DNA of 64,000 bases from Flavobacterium chilense (GTDB lineage: Bacteria > Bacteroidota > Bacteroidia > Flavobacteriales > Flavobacteriaceae), in contig NZ_LSYT01000001.1 of assembly GCF_001602525.1 (NCBI RefSeq), positions 1,054,001-1,118,000 on the forward strand, given 5' to 3'. Under the pieces are notes generated by a model that saw only the letters and a list, made by a program, of their open reading frames with translations, was not told where the DNA came from and did not search any database. The position numbers and the translations under genes were made by a program. Below, in pieces: positions 36,205-43,429 of the stretch. How positions within the stretch are numbered: the stretch's first letter is position 1; each line of letters opens with the position of its first letter.

Positions 36205-37368
36205 TTACATTTTAAATTCTAAGGAACTTACAATTGCTTTTTCTTCATCTGTTGCGGTAAATCCCGAAATATCCCAGTAATGAGTCAGGATTTTGTTCTT
36301 TTTATTAAAAAGAGATTTCTCTTTAAAAACATCTGCTTCTTTATACGTAAAGTTTTGTCGGTTAAAATTTGTTGTGATAAAACTGTTGCGAACATGAATA
36401 TTTTTCACCTGTTCTTTTAAGATAAGATTATACGCTATTTCTTCGTTTGAACTCAGCAAATAATAATCTTGTCCGTCTTTCCTGTAATTTACATCTACAA
36501 ATGACTTTGTAATGTTTTTAGAATTAACCTTTGTTTTTTCGACAATCTTGTCCAGATTTGCTGGTGTTATATCGATTTTGAATTCAATTATAAGTTTATT
36601 TTCCGGATCATATACAATTTCAAAATTATCAAATGCTTCTTTGGCTTTATCCAAAGGTGTAATATACATTACATAATAATTCTTGTTATTAGGATGTCCT
36701 CGTATAATAAAGTCATATTCTTTTTTGGCTTTTGGATTTAAAACGGGATCAAAATACTTCAAATCATAATAATTTTGCATGATATTATTCAAATTATATC
36801 CTCTTAAATCTGTACTTACATCTGTTTCTAATAATCCATAGGATCTGTTTTGTTCAACCAGAAGTGTTGTAGACGTTTTTCTGTCATTGCCGGTAAACTG
36901 AAAATTTACAAGACCGTCATTATAATAAGAATACTTATTGTCGAGCATAAAAAATTCTCTCACATATACCTTTAACCTGTGTGACGATGCTAATTTATGT
37001 ACTGAATTGGAAACCACTTTTTGAAGTACTTTTTGCGGAGATTGTTTTGACAACACAATTTCGTCGAGTTTGGTATTTTTATTACTCAGGTAAACAACAA
37101 AATTATTCTCTTTTAAAGAAGCCCATCTTATGGTTAAACTTTCATAATTTGCCTCAGAAACCTGAACATTCGAAGCTCCGGTTAACAAAAAGGTAACTTT
37201 GCCATCTTTATTACTGGATAGAATTTGTTTTGTTTTTAAAATAACAACCATAGCATCTTCTACTGGCAGTTGAGTTTCTATATCTTTTACAACTATAGAG
37301 TATTCCTCTTTTTGTGCAAAAACATTTATAGTGAATAAAACGACAAATAAAAGTAGTAATTTCTTCAT
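36205..37368 (-). CDS. Exported protein with carboxypeptidase-like regulatory domain
   Basis: A 387-residue protein with a signal peptide (MKKLLLLFVVLFTINVFAQ). Residues about 22-100 form a carboxypeptidase regulatory-like fold (VVKDIETQLPVEDAMVVILK ... SNKDGKVTFLL), the same N-terminal domain found in TonB receptors. About 280 residues of unknown fold follow, with aromatic-rich stretches (YYDLKYFDPVLNPKAKKEYD, NKNYYVMYITPLDKAK). Similar proteins are common in Flavobacteriia and remain uncharacterised. Location is periplasm or outer membrane. It is expressed alone, ending at a shared terminator. Confidence 0.75.
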   Translation of the reverse strand: MKKLLLLFVVLFTINVFAQKEEYSIVVKDIETQLPVEDAMVVILKTKQILSSNKDGKVTFLLTGASNVQVSEANYESLTIRWASLKENNFVVYLSNKNTKLDEIVLSKQSPQKVLQKVVSNSVHKLASSHRLKVYVREFFMLDNKYSYYNDGLVNFQFTGNDRKTSTTLLVEQNRSYGLLETDVSTDLRGYNLNNIMQNYYDLKYFDPVLNPKAKKEYDFIIRGHPNNKNYYVMYITPLDKAKEAFDNFEIVYDPENKLIIEFKIDITPANLDKIVEKTKVNSKNITKSFVDVNYRKDGQDYYLLSSNEEIAYNLILKEQVKNIHVRNSFITTNFNRQNFTYKEADVFKEKSLFNKKNKILTHYWDISGFTATDEEKAIVSSLEFKM

Positions 37369-37481
37369 AGGCGTTGTTAAATTTTCAACTAAAGTATTAA
37401 ATTTTTGTTAATAAATAAAACTCCTACAAAACAAAACATTAAAAATCAACAAACTAAGCTTTATCTAAAAAGCCTTTCAAA

Positions 37482-37513
37482 AAAAAATCCTGAGCACTAA
37501 CTCAGGATTTTTT
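37482..37513 (-). terminator. Terminator after the ferredoxin gene
   Basis: The stem AAATCCTGAG/CTCAGGATTT with a short loop, followed leftward by T-rich sequence. It lies 22 bp past the stop. Confidence 0.8.
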
Positions 37514-37534
37514 ATATCATTTAAATAAATTTTA

Positions 37535-37885
37535 TTATTCACCGTGCAAAAATGCTTGTCTGTTCAACAAGGTTTCTTCATCTTCTACGTGATTGTCGTC
37601 TGGCACACAACAATCAACAGGACAAACTGCAGCACATTGAGGCTCATCGTGGAAACCTTTACATTCTGTACATTTTCCAGGAACAATATAATATACTTCA
37701 TCAGAAATTGGAGTTTGAGCATCATCTGCATCAACTTCTGTTCCGTCAGGTAAAATTATTTTTCCGGAAAGACTAGTTCCGTCTTTATATCTCCAGTCAT
37801 CAGCTCCTTCATAAATTGCTGTATTTGGGCACTCTGGTTCACAAGCCCCACAGTTTATGCATTCGTCAGTTATAATTATTGCCAT
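37535..37885 (-). CDS. 4Fe-4S dicluster ferredoxin
   Basis: A 116-residue ferredoxin with two [4Fe-4S] motifs. [12 protein letters not shown] (residues about 9-20) binds the first cluster. [13 protein letters not shown] followed by CPVDCC (about 75-95) binds the second, with the elongated spacing typical of the Alvin subgroup. The roughly 55 residues between the motifs ([19 protein letters not shown]) are an insert compared with the minimal 55-60 residue ferredoxin. It carries low-potential electrons; the partner is not evident. It is divergent from the acyl-CoA reductase gene. Confidence 0.92.
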   Translation of the reverse strand: MAIIITDECINCGACEPECPNTAIYEGADDWRYKDGTSLSGKIILPDGTEVDADDAQTPISDEVYYIVPGKCTECKGFHDEPQCAAVCPVDCCVPDDNHVEDEETLLNRQAFLHGE

Positions 37886-37951
37886 TTTGTTCTTAGTTAC
37901 GTGTTAAAAGTTACAGGATCTGAGTTTAAAATATCAAAGATTTTAATCTGC

Positions 37952-37983
37952 TTTGCCTTATAACTTAATATAGCTTATTTTTG
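37952..37983 (+). promoter_or_regulatory. Promoter upstream of the acyl-CoA reductase/serC/serA group
   Basis: TTTG at 37952-37955 and TATTTTTG at 37976-37983, with 20 bp between them, match the Bacteroidota -33/-7 pattern. The box lies 38 bp before the ATG. Confidence 0.6.
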
Positions 37984-38021
37984 TGCAAAATTACAATCAA
38001 AACAATTCATAAGCAAACATT

Positions 38022-39086
38022 ATGACATTAGAAACAAAAAAAAGTGTTTTTGTTGAATTAGGAAAATTTTTAAGTCAGTTTTCTCAAGAGGAATCTGTAA
38101 AAAAATCTAACGTTTTACACAATGAAATCTTTTTTGAAGATTTTGAAAAACTAATCCATTTATCACAATCTCATAATGGCTGGTATACACCAGATCAGGT
38201 TCGTTTTGCCATACAATCCTGGGCAGAAGCCTTAACAGAAGAAAACATTGCTCAATGGATTTCTCAATATAATTTTGATGACGCCCAAAATGAAAAAACA
38301 GTTGCCTTAATTTTGGCCGGAAATATTCCGTTAGTTGGTTTTCATGATTTTTTATCAGTTTTAATTACCGGAAACAAAGCTTTGATTAAAACGTCATCTA
38401 ATGATCAGCATTTACTTCCGTTTTTAGCTAAATATTTAGTAGCTGTTGAGGAAAGCCTGCAGGAAAAAATCACTTTTGCAGAAGGTAAACTGGAGAATTT
38501 TGATACTGTAATTGCTACCGGAAGTAATAACACTTCCCGCTATTTTGAATATTACTTTAAAGACAAACCTTCAATAATCCGCAAAAACAGAAATTCGGTA
38601 GCCGTTTTAAACGGAAAAGAAACCCATGAAGAATTAGAGGCTTTGGGTGAAGATATTTTTAGATATTTTGGTTTGGGATGCCGTAATGTTTCGAAGCTTT
38701 TTGTTCCGAAAGGTTATTCGTTTGATGCTTTTTTTCAGGCCATTTTTAAATATCAGGATGTTATTCATTATGAAAAATACGCAAACAATTACGATTACAA
38801 CAAAGCGGTATTTTTAATGAGTAATTTCAAATTACTGGATAATGGATTTTTGACTTTAAAAGAAGATCCAAGCTACGCCTCTCCTATTTCGAGTGTTTTT
38901 TATGAATTTTACGAAAATATTGAAGATTTACAAAGCCGTCTTGAAGCTGATGCTGAACAAATTCAATGTATTGTTAGCAATGATTTGATCCCAAATAGCA
39001 TCCCGTTCGGGCAAACCCAAAATCCGCAATTGTGGGATTACGCAGATAACGTTGATACTATAACGTTTTTGTTAACAACAAAGTAA
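38022..39086 (+). CDS. Acyl-CoA reductase (LuxC-like)
   Basis: A 354-residue member of the LuxC acyl-CoA reductase family, related to aldehyde dehydrogenases. A nucleotide-binding region includes LAGNIPLVGFHDFLSVLITG. The candidate catalytic Cys is in YFGLGCRNVSKLF (about 228), and FDTVIATGSNNTSRYFEYYF lies between. These enzymes reduce acyl-CoA to aldehyde with NADPH. The gene comes before serC and serA, an order I recall as common in Flavobacteriia, but a link to serine synthesis is unproven. It has its own consensus promoter. Confidence 0.83.
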   Translation: MTLETKKSVFVELGKFLSQFSQEESVKKSNVLHNEIFFEDFEKLIHLSQSHNGWYTPDQVRFAIQSWAEALTEENIAQWISQYNFDDAQNEKTVALILAGNIPLVGFHDFLSVLITGNKALIKTSSNDQHLLPFLAKYLVAVEESLQEKITFAEGKLENFDTVIATGSNNTSRYFEYYFKDKPSIIRKNRNSVAVLNGKETHEELEALGEDIFRYFGLGCRNVSKLFVPKGYSFDAFFQAIFKYQDVIHYEKYANNYDYNKAVFLMSNFKLLDNGFLTLKEDPSYASPISSVFYEFYENIEDLQSRLEADAEQIQCIVSNDLIPNSIPFGQTQNPQLWDYADNVDTITFLLTTK

Positions 39087-39179
39087 AAATATGTTTAATT
39101 ATTTCGAATTATTTATCGCTTTTTCAGCTCCTATTGCCGAAATTTGCGTCTTTAAAATTTTCGACTATTAACAACAACC

Positions 39180-40250
39180 ATGAAAAAACACAACTACAGC
39201 GCAGGACCAAGTATTTTACCTCAGGAAGTTTTTGAGAAGGCATCAAAAGCAATTTTAAATTTTAATGATTCAGGACTTTCGATTCTTGAAATTTCGCACC
39301 GAAGCAAAGATTTCGTTGCTGTTATGGAAGAAGCACGATCCCTTGCTTTAGAATTATTAGGACTTCAGGGAAAAGGATATCAAGCCTTATTTTTACAAGG
39401 TGGTGCAAGTACAGCTTTCTTAATGGCTCCGTACAACCTGATGAAAGAAAACGGAAAAGCAGCTTATTTAGACTCAGGAACCTGGGCTACTGCCGCAATA
39501 AAAGAAGCAAAATATTTTGGAGAAACTGTTGTGGTAGCTTCTTCAAAAGAAGAAAATTACAACCATATTCCAAAAGGATACACTATACCAAGTGATGCTG
39601 ATTATTTTCACTGTACCAGCAACAATACCATTTTTGGAACTCAAATGAAAGATTTTCCATCAACTAACATACCAGTTGTTTGTGATATGAGTTCTGATAT
39701 TTTTTCACGCGAATTGGATTTCTCTAAATTTGATTTGATCTATGCCGGAGCTCAAAAAAACATGGGACCTGCCGGAACTACTTTGGTAGTGGTTAAAGAA
39801 GAAATCTTAGAGAAAAGCGGAAGAACTATACCAAGTATGTTAGACTATGCTAAACATATTAAAGCAGAAAGTATGTATAATACTCCTCCTGTTTTTGCTG
39901 TTTACGTTTCGTTGTTAACTTTACAATGGATTAAAGAAAAAGGCGGAATTGCTGCTGTTGAAAAACTAAACAACGCAAAAGCTGAATTACTTTATGCTGA
40001 AATCGACAGAAACCCATTATTCAAAGGTGCTGCAGCAGTTGAAGATCGTTCTAAAATGAATGTTACTTTCTTATTAAACAACGCTGATCATACAGAAACT
40101 TTTGATGCTTTATGGAAAGCTGCAGGAATTTCTGGATTGCCGGGACACCGTTCTGTAGGTGGTTACAGAGCTTCTATTTACAACGCTATGCCTATCGAAA
40201 GTGTTCAGGTTTTAGTTGATGTAATGAAAGCGCTTGAGTCGAAAGTTTAA
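39180..40250 (+). CDS. serC: Phosphoserine aminotransferase
   Basis: A 356-residue PLP enzyme. It begins KKHNYSAGPSILPQEVF, followed by LFLQGGASTAFLMAPYNL. The PLP lysine lies in YAGAQKNMGPAGTTLVVV (about 196), and LPGHRSVGGYRASIYNA near the C-terminus binds the substrate phosphate. It converts 3-phosphohydroxypyruvate and glutamate into phosphoserine, the second step of serine synthesis (and it can act in pyridoxine synthesis). It is followed by an unusual inverted repeat and then serA. The stop codon lies within the first unit of that repeat. Confidence 0.96.
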   Translation: MKKHNYSAGPSILPQEVFEKASKAILNFNDSGLSILEISHRSKDFVAVMEEARSLALELLGLQGKGYQALFLQGGASTAFLMAPYNLMKENGKAAYLDSGTWATAAIKEAKYFGETVVVASSKEENYNHIPKGYTIPSDADYFHCTSNNTIFGTQMKDFPSTNIPVVCDMSSDIFSRELDFSKFDLIYAGAQKNMGPAGTTLVVVKEEILEKSGRTIPSMLDYAKHIKAESMYNTPPVFAVYVSLLTLQWIKEKGGIAAVEKLNNAKAELLYAEIDRNPLFKGAAAVEDRSKMNVTFLLNNADHTETFDALWKAAGISGLPGHRSVGGYRASIYNAMPIESVQVLVDVMKALESKV

Positions 40251-40393
40251 TCGTTAATGCGTTTAATCGTTAATTTGTTTAACTGTTTAATCGCAAAAAT
40301 GTTTCCTTTAAAATATCAAAAAAGAAAAATCAAATAGTTGGTTGATCGATTAAACAATTAAACGAATACACAGTTAAACGTTTACACGATTAA
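40247..40393. repeat. Inverted repeat with 8-bp periodic arms between serC and serA
   Basis: The left arm 40247-40293 and right arm 40347-40393 are 47 bp each. The arms are made of degenerate 8-bp units such as TTTAATCG, TTAATGCG and TTTAACTG. Arm to arm, about 37 of 47 positions can pair. The loop is 53 bp. The left arm overlaps the serC stop codon. Confidence 0.75.
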
Positions 40394-40415
40394 CCAAATA
40401 AACAATAAACACACA

Positions 40416-41366
40416 ATGAAAGTATTAGCCAATGACGGAATTTCTAAAAGTGGAATTCTAGCCTTAGAAAAAGGCGGATTTGAAGTTATAACTACAAAAG
40501 TAGCTCAGGAACAAGTTGCTAATTTTGTAAACGAAAATAATGTAGATGTAGTTTTAGTTCGTTCTGCAACTAAAGTACGTAAAGATATTATTGATGCTTG
40601 CCCTGGACTTAAAATTATTGGTCGTGGTGGTGTTGGTATGGATAATATCGATGTTGATTATGCAAAAAGTAAAGGGATTCACGTAATTAACACTCCTGCT
40701 TCATCATCAGAATCTGTTGCTGAATTGGTATTTGGACACTTATTTTCTGGTGTTCGTTTTTTACATGATTCAAACAGAAATATGCCTCTTGAAGGAGATT
40801 CAAACTTTGATGGTTTGAAAAAAGCTTATGCAAACGGAGTTGAATTGAGAGGAAAAACTCTTGGAATTGTAGGTATTGGACGTATTGGACAAGCTACTGC
40901 AAAAATGGCGCTTGGTTTAGGTATGAAAGTTATCGCTGCTGATAGTTTTATTCCGCAGGTAGATGTAAAAGTTGAATTTTTCGACGGACAATCTATTACA
41001 ACTACAATTGTTTCTCAATCATTAGAATCATTGTTTAAAGAAGCTGATTTCATTACGCTGCACGTTCCCGCTCAGGATGGTTACATCATTGGAGAAAAAG
41101 AACTTGCAATTATGAAAGATGGTGTTGGAATCGTAAACTGTGCCCGTGGTGGTGTTATTGATGAAGTAGCTTTAGTAAAAGCTTTAGATTCAGGTAAAGT
41201 TGCTTTTGCCGGTTTAGATGTTTTTGAAAGCGAACCAAAACCGGAAATGGCTATTTTAATGCACTCTAAAATCTCGTTAACTCCGCATATTGGAGCTGCA
41301 ACCGGAGAAGCACAAGACAGAATTGGTACTGAATTAGCCTCACAAATTATTACTTTGCTGAGCTAA
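40416..41366 (+). CDS. serA: D-3-phosphoglycerate dehydrogenase
   Basis: A 316-residue D-2-hydroxyacid dehydrogenase. The NAD-binding motif is GIVGIGRIGQATAKM (about 149-163). Catalytic candidates are Arg in NCARGGVIDE, Glu in VFESEPKPE and His in TPHIGAATGEA. Pairing with serC supports phosphoglycerate dehydrogenase, the first step of serine synthesis. It is the short form without C-terminal ACT domain, so feedback by serine through an ACT domain is not expected. It is followed by a strong terminator. Confidence 0.92.
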   Translation: MKVLANDGISKSGILALEKGGFEVITTKVAQEQVANFVNENNVDVVLVRSATKVRKDIIDACPGLKIIGRGGVGMDNIDVDYAKSKGIHVINTPASSSESVAELVFGHLFSGVRFLHDSNRNMPLEGDSNFDGLKKAYANGVELRGKTLGIVGIGRIGQATAKMALGLGMKVIAADSFIPQVDVKVEFFDGQSITTTIVSQSLESLFKEADFITLHVPAQDGYIIGEKELAIMKDGVGIVNCARGGVIDEVALVKALDSGKVAFAGLDVFESEPKPEMAILMHSKISLTPHIGAATGEAQDRIGTELASQIITLLS

Positions 41367-41387
41367 TTAATTATAACTAAATCATTT

Positions 41388-41431
41388 AAAAGGGATTTAT
41401 TAACATTGTTTAATAAATCCCTTTCTTTTTT
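41388..41431 (+). terminator. Terminator after serA
   Basis: The stem AAAGGGATTTATTA pairs with TAATAAATCCCTTT around an 8-nt loop, followed by CTTTCTTTTTTT. Confidence 0.85.
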
Positions 41432-41435
41432 TGAC

Positions 41436-41443
41436 TAAATTTG
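41436..41443 (+). promoter_or_regulatory. -7 box (TAAATTTG) for the DUF937-like gene
   Basis: A perfect TAnnTTTG, 25 bp before the ATG at 41469. Confidence 0.5.
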
Positions 41444-41468
41444 AGTTCTAATCTAAATTCTTTAAATT

Positions 41469-42032
41469 ATGTTTGAACAATTAACACAATTAGTAAAGCA
41501 ATACGGAGGAGACGCTGTTGTAAATAATAGTGCCGTACCGAATGAGCATAATGAGGGCGTGATTAACGAAGCTAGCAGCACTATCTTTTCAGGGTTGCAA
41601 AAATTAGTTTCAGAGGGCAAAGGAGAACAATTGGCGGGTTTATTTAACGGAAATACTCCTATTGACAGCTCTAATCCTGTTGTGCAACAGCTAACGCAGC
41701 AATTATCAGGAAATCTTGGTGAAAAATTTGGTCTGAGCAGCTCGGATTCTTCTGGTGTGGCTGCCGGTATGATTCCGCAAGTTTTAAATTCTTTGGTTAA
41801 TAAAGCTAAAGATCCTAATGACAGTAGTTTTCAAATTTCAGATATTATCTCTTCTATTGCCGGAAACAGCGGACAGGCTTCGGGAATAATGGATACAATT
41901 AACAAATACGGAATGCAATTTGGTCTAGATCAAAACAATGACGGAAAAGTAGATGTAGCCGATGTTCTGGTAGTTACCAAAAGCAAAGGCGGAATAGCCG
42001 GATTTATAGGGAAATTATTTGGAAGTAAATAA
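41469..42032 (+). CDS. DUF937-like protein
   Basis: A 187-residue protein, mostly helical and rich in Gly, Ser and Asn. It resembles DUF937/YidB-type proteins: FEQLTQLVKQYGGDAVVNN at the start, GLQKLVSEGKGEQLAGLF and then NPVVQQLTQQLSGNLGEKF. The C-terminus carries DQNNDGKVDVADVL, which looks like an EF-hand/dockerin-type calcium loop, and ends GGIAGFIGKLFGSK. The function of the family is unknown. It is monocistronic, between a terminator and a repeat element. Confidence 0.78.
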   Translation: MFEQLTQLVKQYGGDAVVNNSAVPNEHNEGVINEASSTIFSGLQKLVSEGKGEQLAGLFNGNTPIDSSNPVVQQLTQQLSGNLGEKFGLSSSDSSGVAAGMIPQVLNSLVNKAKDPNDSSFQISDIISSIAGNSGQASGIMDTINKYGMQFGLDQNNDGKVDVADVLVVTKSKGGIAGFIGKLFGSK

Positions 42033-42045
42033 GAGTTTTTTTTTA

Positions 42046-42174
42046 GTTCCAAAGATTCAAAGCTGCAAAGGAACATAGGTTTAAAATATAAATTGTAAAA
42101 GCTGTTTTGCCAAAAGCAAAACAGCTTTTTTTATTAAAATACCTCTGAGCCTTTGCGACTTTGAACCTCTGAAC
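42046..42174. repeat. Inverted repeat with periodic arms around a terminator
   Basis: The left arm (42046-42080, GTTCCAAAGATTCAAAG...) and right arm (42141-42174, complement GTTCAGAGGTTCAAAG...) pair imperfectly. They share units such as CAAAGGCT and CAGAGGTT with the element at 51521-51650. A perfect terminator hairpin lies inside. Confidence 0.7.
42097..42129 (+). terminator. Terminator nested in the inverted repeat
   Basis: A perfect 14-bp stem AAAAGCTGTTTTGC/GCAAAACAGCTTTT with loop CAAAA, followed by T-rich sequence. Confidence 0.85.
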
Positions 42175-42245
42175 CTCTTATACAAAAGTTAAATAACAAA
42201 ATTCTTCCCTTACTTATTTGTAAATTTAAGCCTGAAACAAATGCC

Positions 42246-42686
42246 ATGAAAAAATACCTCTACATATTAATCCTTTTGTTCACTATAATAGCCTGCTCTA
42301 CTGCTTCTAAAAATAGTATTGCGCCAAATACTGTACCTACTCCAAAAGTTGCTGTAAATGATACTGTACGAATCGCCAATGACTCTTTAGAATATGAAGT
42401 GATTATTATTGACAATGGTTTTAGTACCTGGCTGGCTTCAACTGCGCTTCCGCGAAATTATTACTCACTCTCTTATCTTGAAAACAAAAATTACTTATAC
42501 GTTACAGAATGGAATAACCGCGTTTTGCAACCGCAACGTTATAACCCAAATTTGTATGAAATGACTATCGATTATCGTCCGGAGATACATTACGGATATG
42601 AAGTAAATTATTTAATTTATAATTATATGATTTATTTTCAAAATACATACAAACAAAAGCTCGCCGGCTATGTTCCTATAAGATAA
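42246..42686 (+). CDS. Small lipoprotein (DUF6146-like)
   Basis: A 146-residue lipoprotein. The signal MKKYLYILILLFTIIAC ends in a lipobox with Cys17. A flexible Ser/Asn/Pro-rich stretch follows, then a compact domain (about 48-146) with SLEYEVIIIDNGFSTWLAS and NRVLQPQRYNPNLYEMTID. The family is restricted to Bacteroidota and uncharacterised, as far as I recall. The pattern fits attachment to the inner or outer membrane on the periplasmic side. A DUF6787-like gene follows after 33 bp. Confidence 0.72.
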   Translation: MKKYLYILILLFTIIACSTASKNSIAPNTVPTPKVAVNDTVRIANDSLEYEVIIIDNGFSTWLASTALPRNYYSLSYLENKNYLYVTEWNNRVLQPQRYNPNLYEMTIDYRPEIHYGYEVNYLIYNYMIYFQNTYKQKLAGYVPIR

Positions 42687-42692
42687 TGTTCT

Positions 42693-42700
42693 TATATTTG
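42693..42700 (+). promoter_or_regulatory. -7 box (TATATTTG) for the following membrane gene
   Basis: A perfect TAnnTTTG, 19 bp upstream of the ATG at 42720, so the next gene may be transcribed independently. Confidence 0.5.
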
Positions 42701-42719
42701 TAATCGTTATAAATAAAGA

Positions 42720-43037
42720 ATGAACAGATTAAAGAAACGTTGGGGCATTACCTCAAATGTACAAGCCATTATCATCCTTACTGTTTTTGCCATCACAGGA
42801 TCGGCATCTGCATGGTTGTCTAAACCGTTTTGTGTATGGCTGGGCATTACCAAAGAAGATTTTGGCGGCTGGTTTACTTTAATTCGATTGTTGATTATTT
42901 TCCCTATCTATCAGGTTTTATTAGTTGCTATTGGTACCGTTTTTGGTCAATTCCGTTTCTTTTGGAATTTCGAAAAGAAAATGCTTAAAAACATGGGACT
43001 TGGATTTTTATTCAAAAAAGAAAATACGCCTCAATAA
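42720..43037 (+). CDS. Small membrane protein (DUF6787-like)
   Basis: A 105-residue protein with two hydrophobic helices (about 13-35 and 48-75). It starts MNRLKKRWGITSNVQAIIIL, a pattern found in small Bacteroidota-specific DUF6787 proteins (from memory). FWNFEKKMLKNMGLGFLFKK at the C-terminus is cytosolic and basic. The function is unknown. It is followed by a 392-bp non-coding region. Confidence 0.7.
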   Translation: MNRLKKRWGITSNVQAIIILTVFAITGSASAWLSKPFCVWLGITKEDFGGWFTLIRLLIIFPIYQVLLVAIGTVFGQFRFFWNFEKKMLKNMGLGFLFKKENTPQ

Positions 43038-43069
43038 CTCGCTTTTTTCTAAAAAATACATTTTTCTTC

Positions 43070-43081
43070 GCAAACGTTTTA
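43070..43081 (+). promoter_or_regulatory. Candidate LacI-type operator, site 1
   Basis: GCAAACGTTTTA centres on AAACGTTT, typical of LacI-family operators. An exact inverted copy lies at 43347-43358. Confidence 0.4.
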
Positions 43082-43086
43082 TCTGT

Positions 43087-43104
43087 TTTTGATTTAAATC
43101 AAAA
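43087..43104. promoter_or_regulatory. 18-bp palindrome resembling an FNR/Crp box
   Basis: TTTTGATTTAAATCAAAA is a perfect palindrome and contains the FNR consensus TTGAT-N4-ATCAA. It is far (about 330 bp) from the lyase start, so the target is uncertain. Confidence 0.4.
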
Positions 43105-43346
43105 GCAATAATTCTGTTTTAAAAAATTCTTCTCTCACACGCTACTGATCAGTTCAACAAATCCTTACTACAGAAAAATCTTAAAAATTTAAGATATAAA
43201 TTATATTTACCAAAAAAATATATACATTTTTTTACTGAATAATCATTTCTACAGGATGGTGCAGGATAGTTTTATTTTGAGTATTCTCAATCTTTACATT
43301 ACTCATAACCACAAAGTTGAATTTAATAATATTACAAATAGTTGAC

Positions 43347-43358
43347 TAAAACGTTTGC
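43347..43358 (-). promoter_or_regulatory. Candidate LacI-type operator, site 2
   Basis: TAAAACGTTTGC, the exact reverse complement of the site at 43070-43081, is 71 bp upstream of the lyase ATG. Confidence 0.4.
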
Positions 43359-43429
43359 TACATCTTAAATAAAACTTTACAAGTAATTACAGATTTTACT
43401 TTAACTAACTAACCAAAAAAAGTATCAAA

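Larger units (their letters stand above)
43038..43429. promoter_or_regulatory. Long AT-rich regulatory region upstream of the pectate lyase
   Basis: A 392-bp gap without a gene. It holds two inverted copies of GCAAACGTTTTA (43070-43081 and 43347-43358), an FNR/Crp-type palindrome (43087-43104) and a small dyad TTGAGTATTCTCAA (43277-43290). This density of operator-like sites suggests controlled expression of the downstream lyase. Confidence 0.5.

Noticed and set aside
40247..40393. Attenuator or riboswitch controlling serA
   Set aside because: The octamer periodicity is better explained as a repeat element, and no aptamer-like conserved core or leader peptide is visible there.
42046..42174. 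Insertion sequence ends
   Set aside because: No transposase or target duplication; the element is short and contains a terminator.
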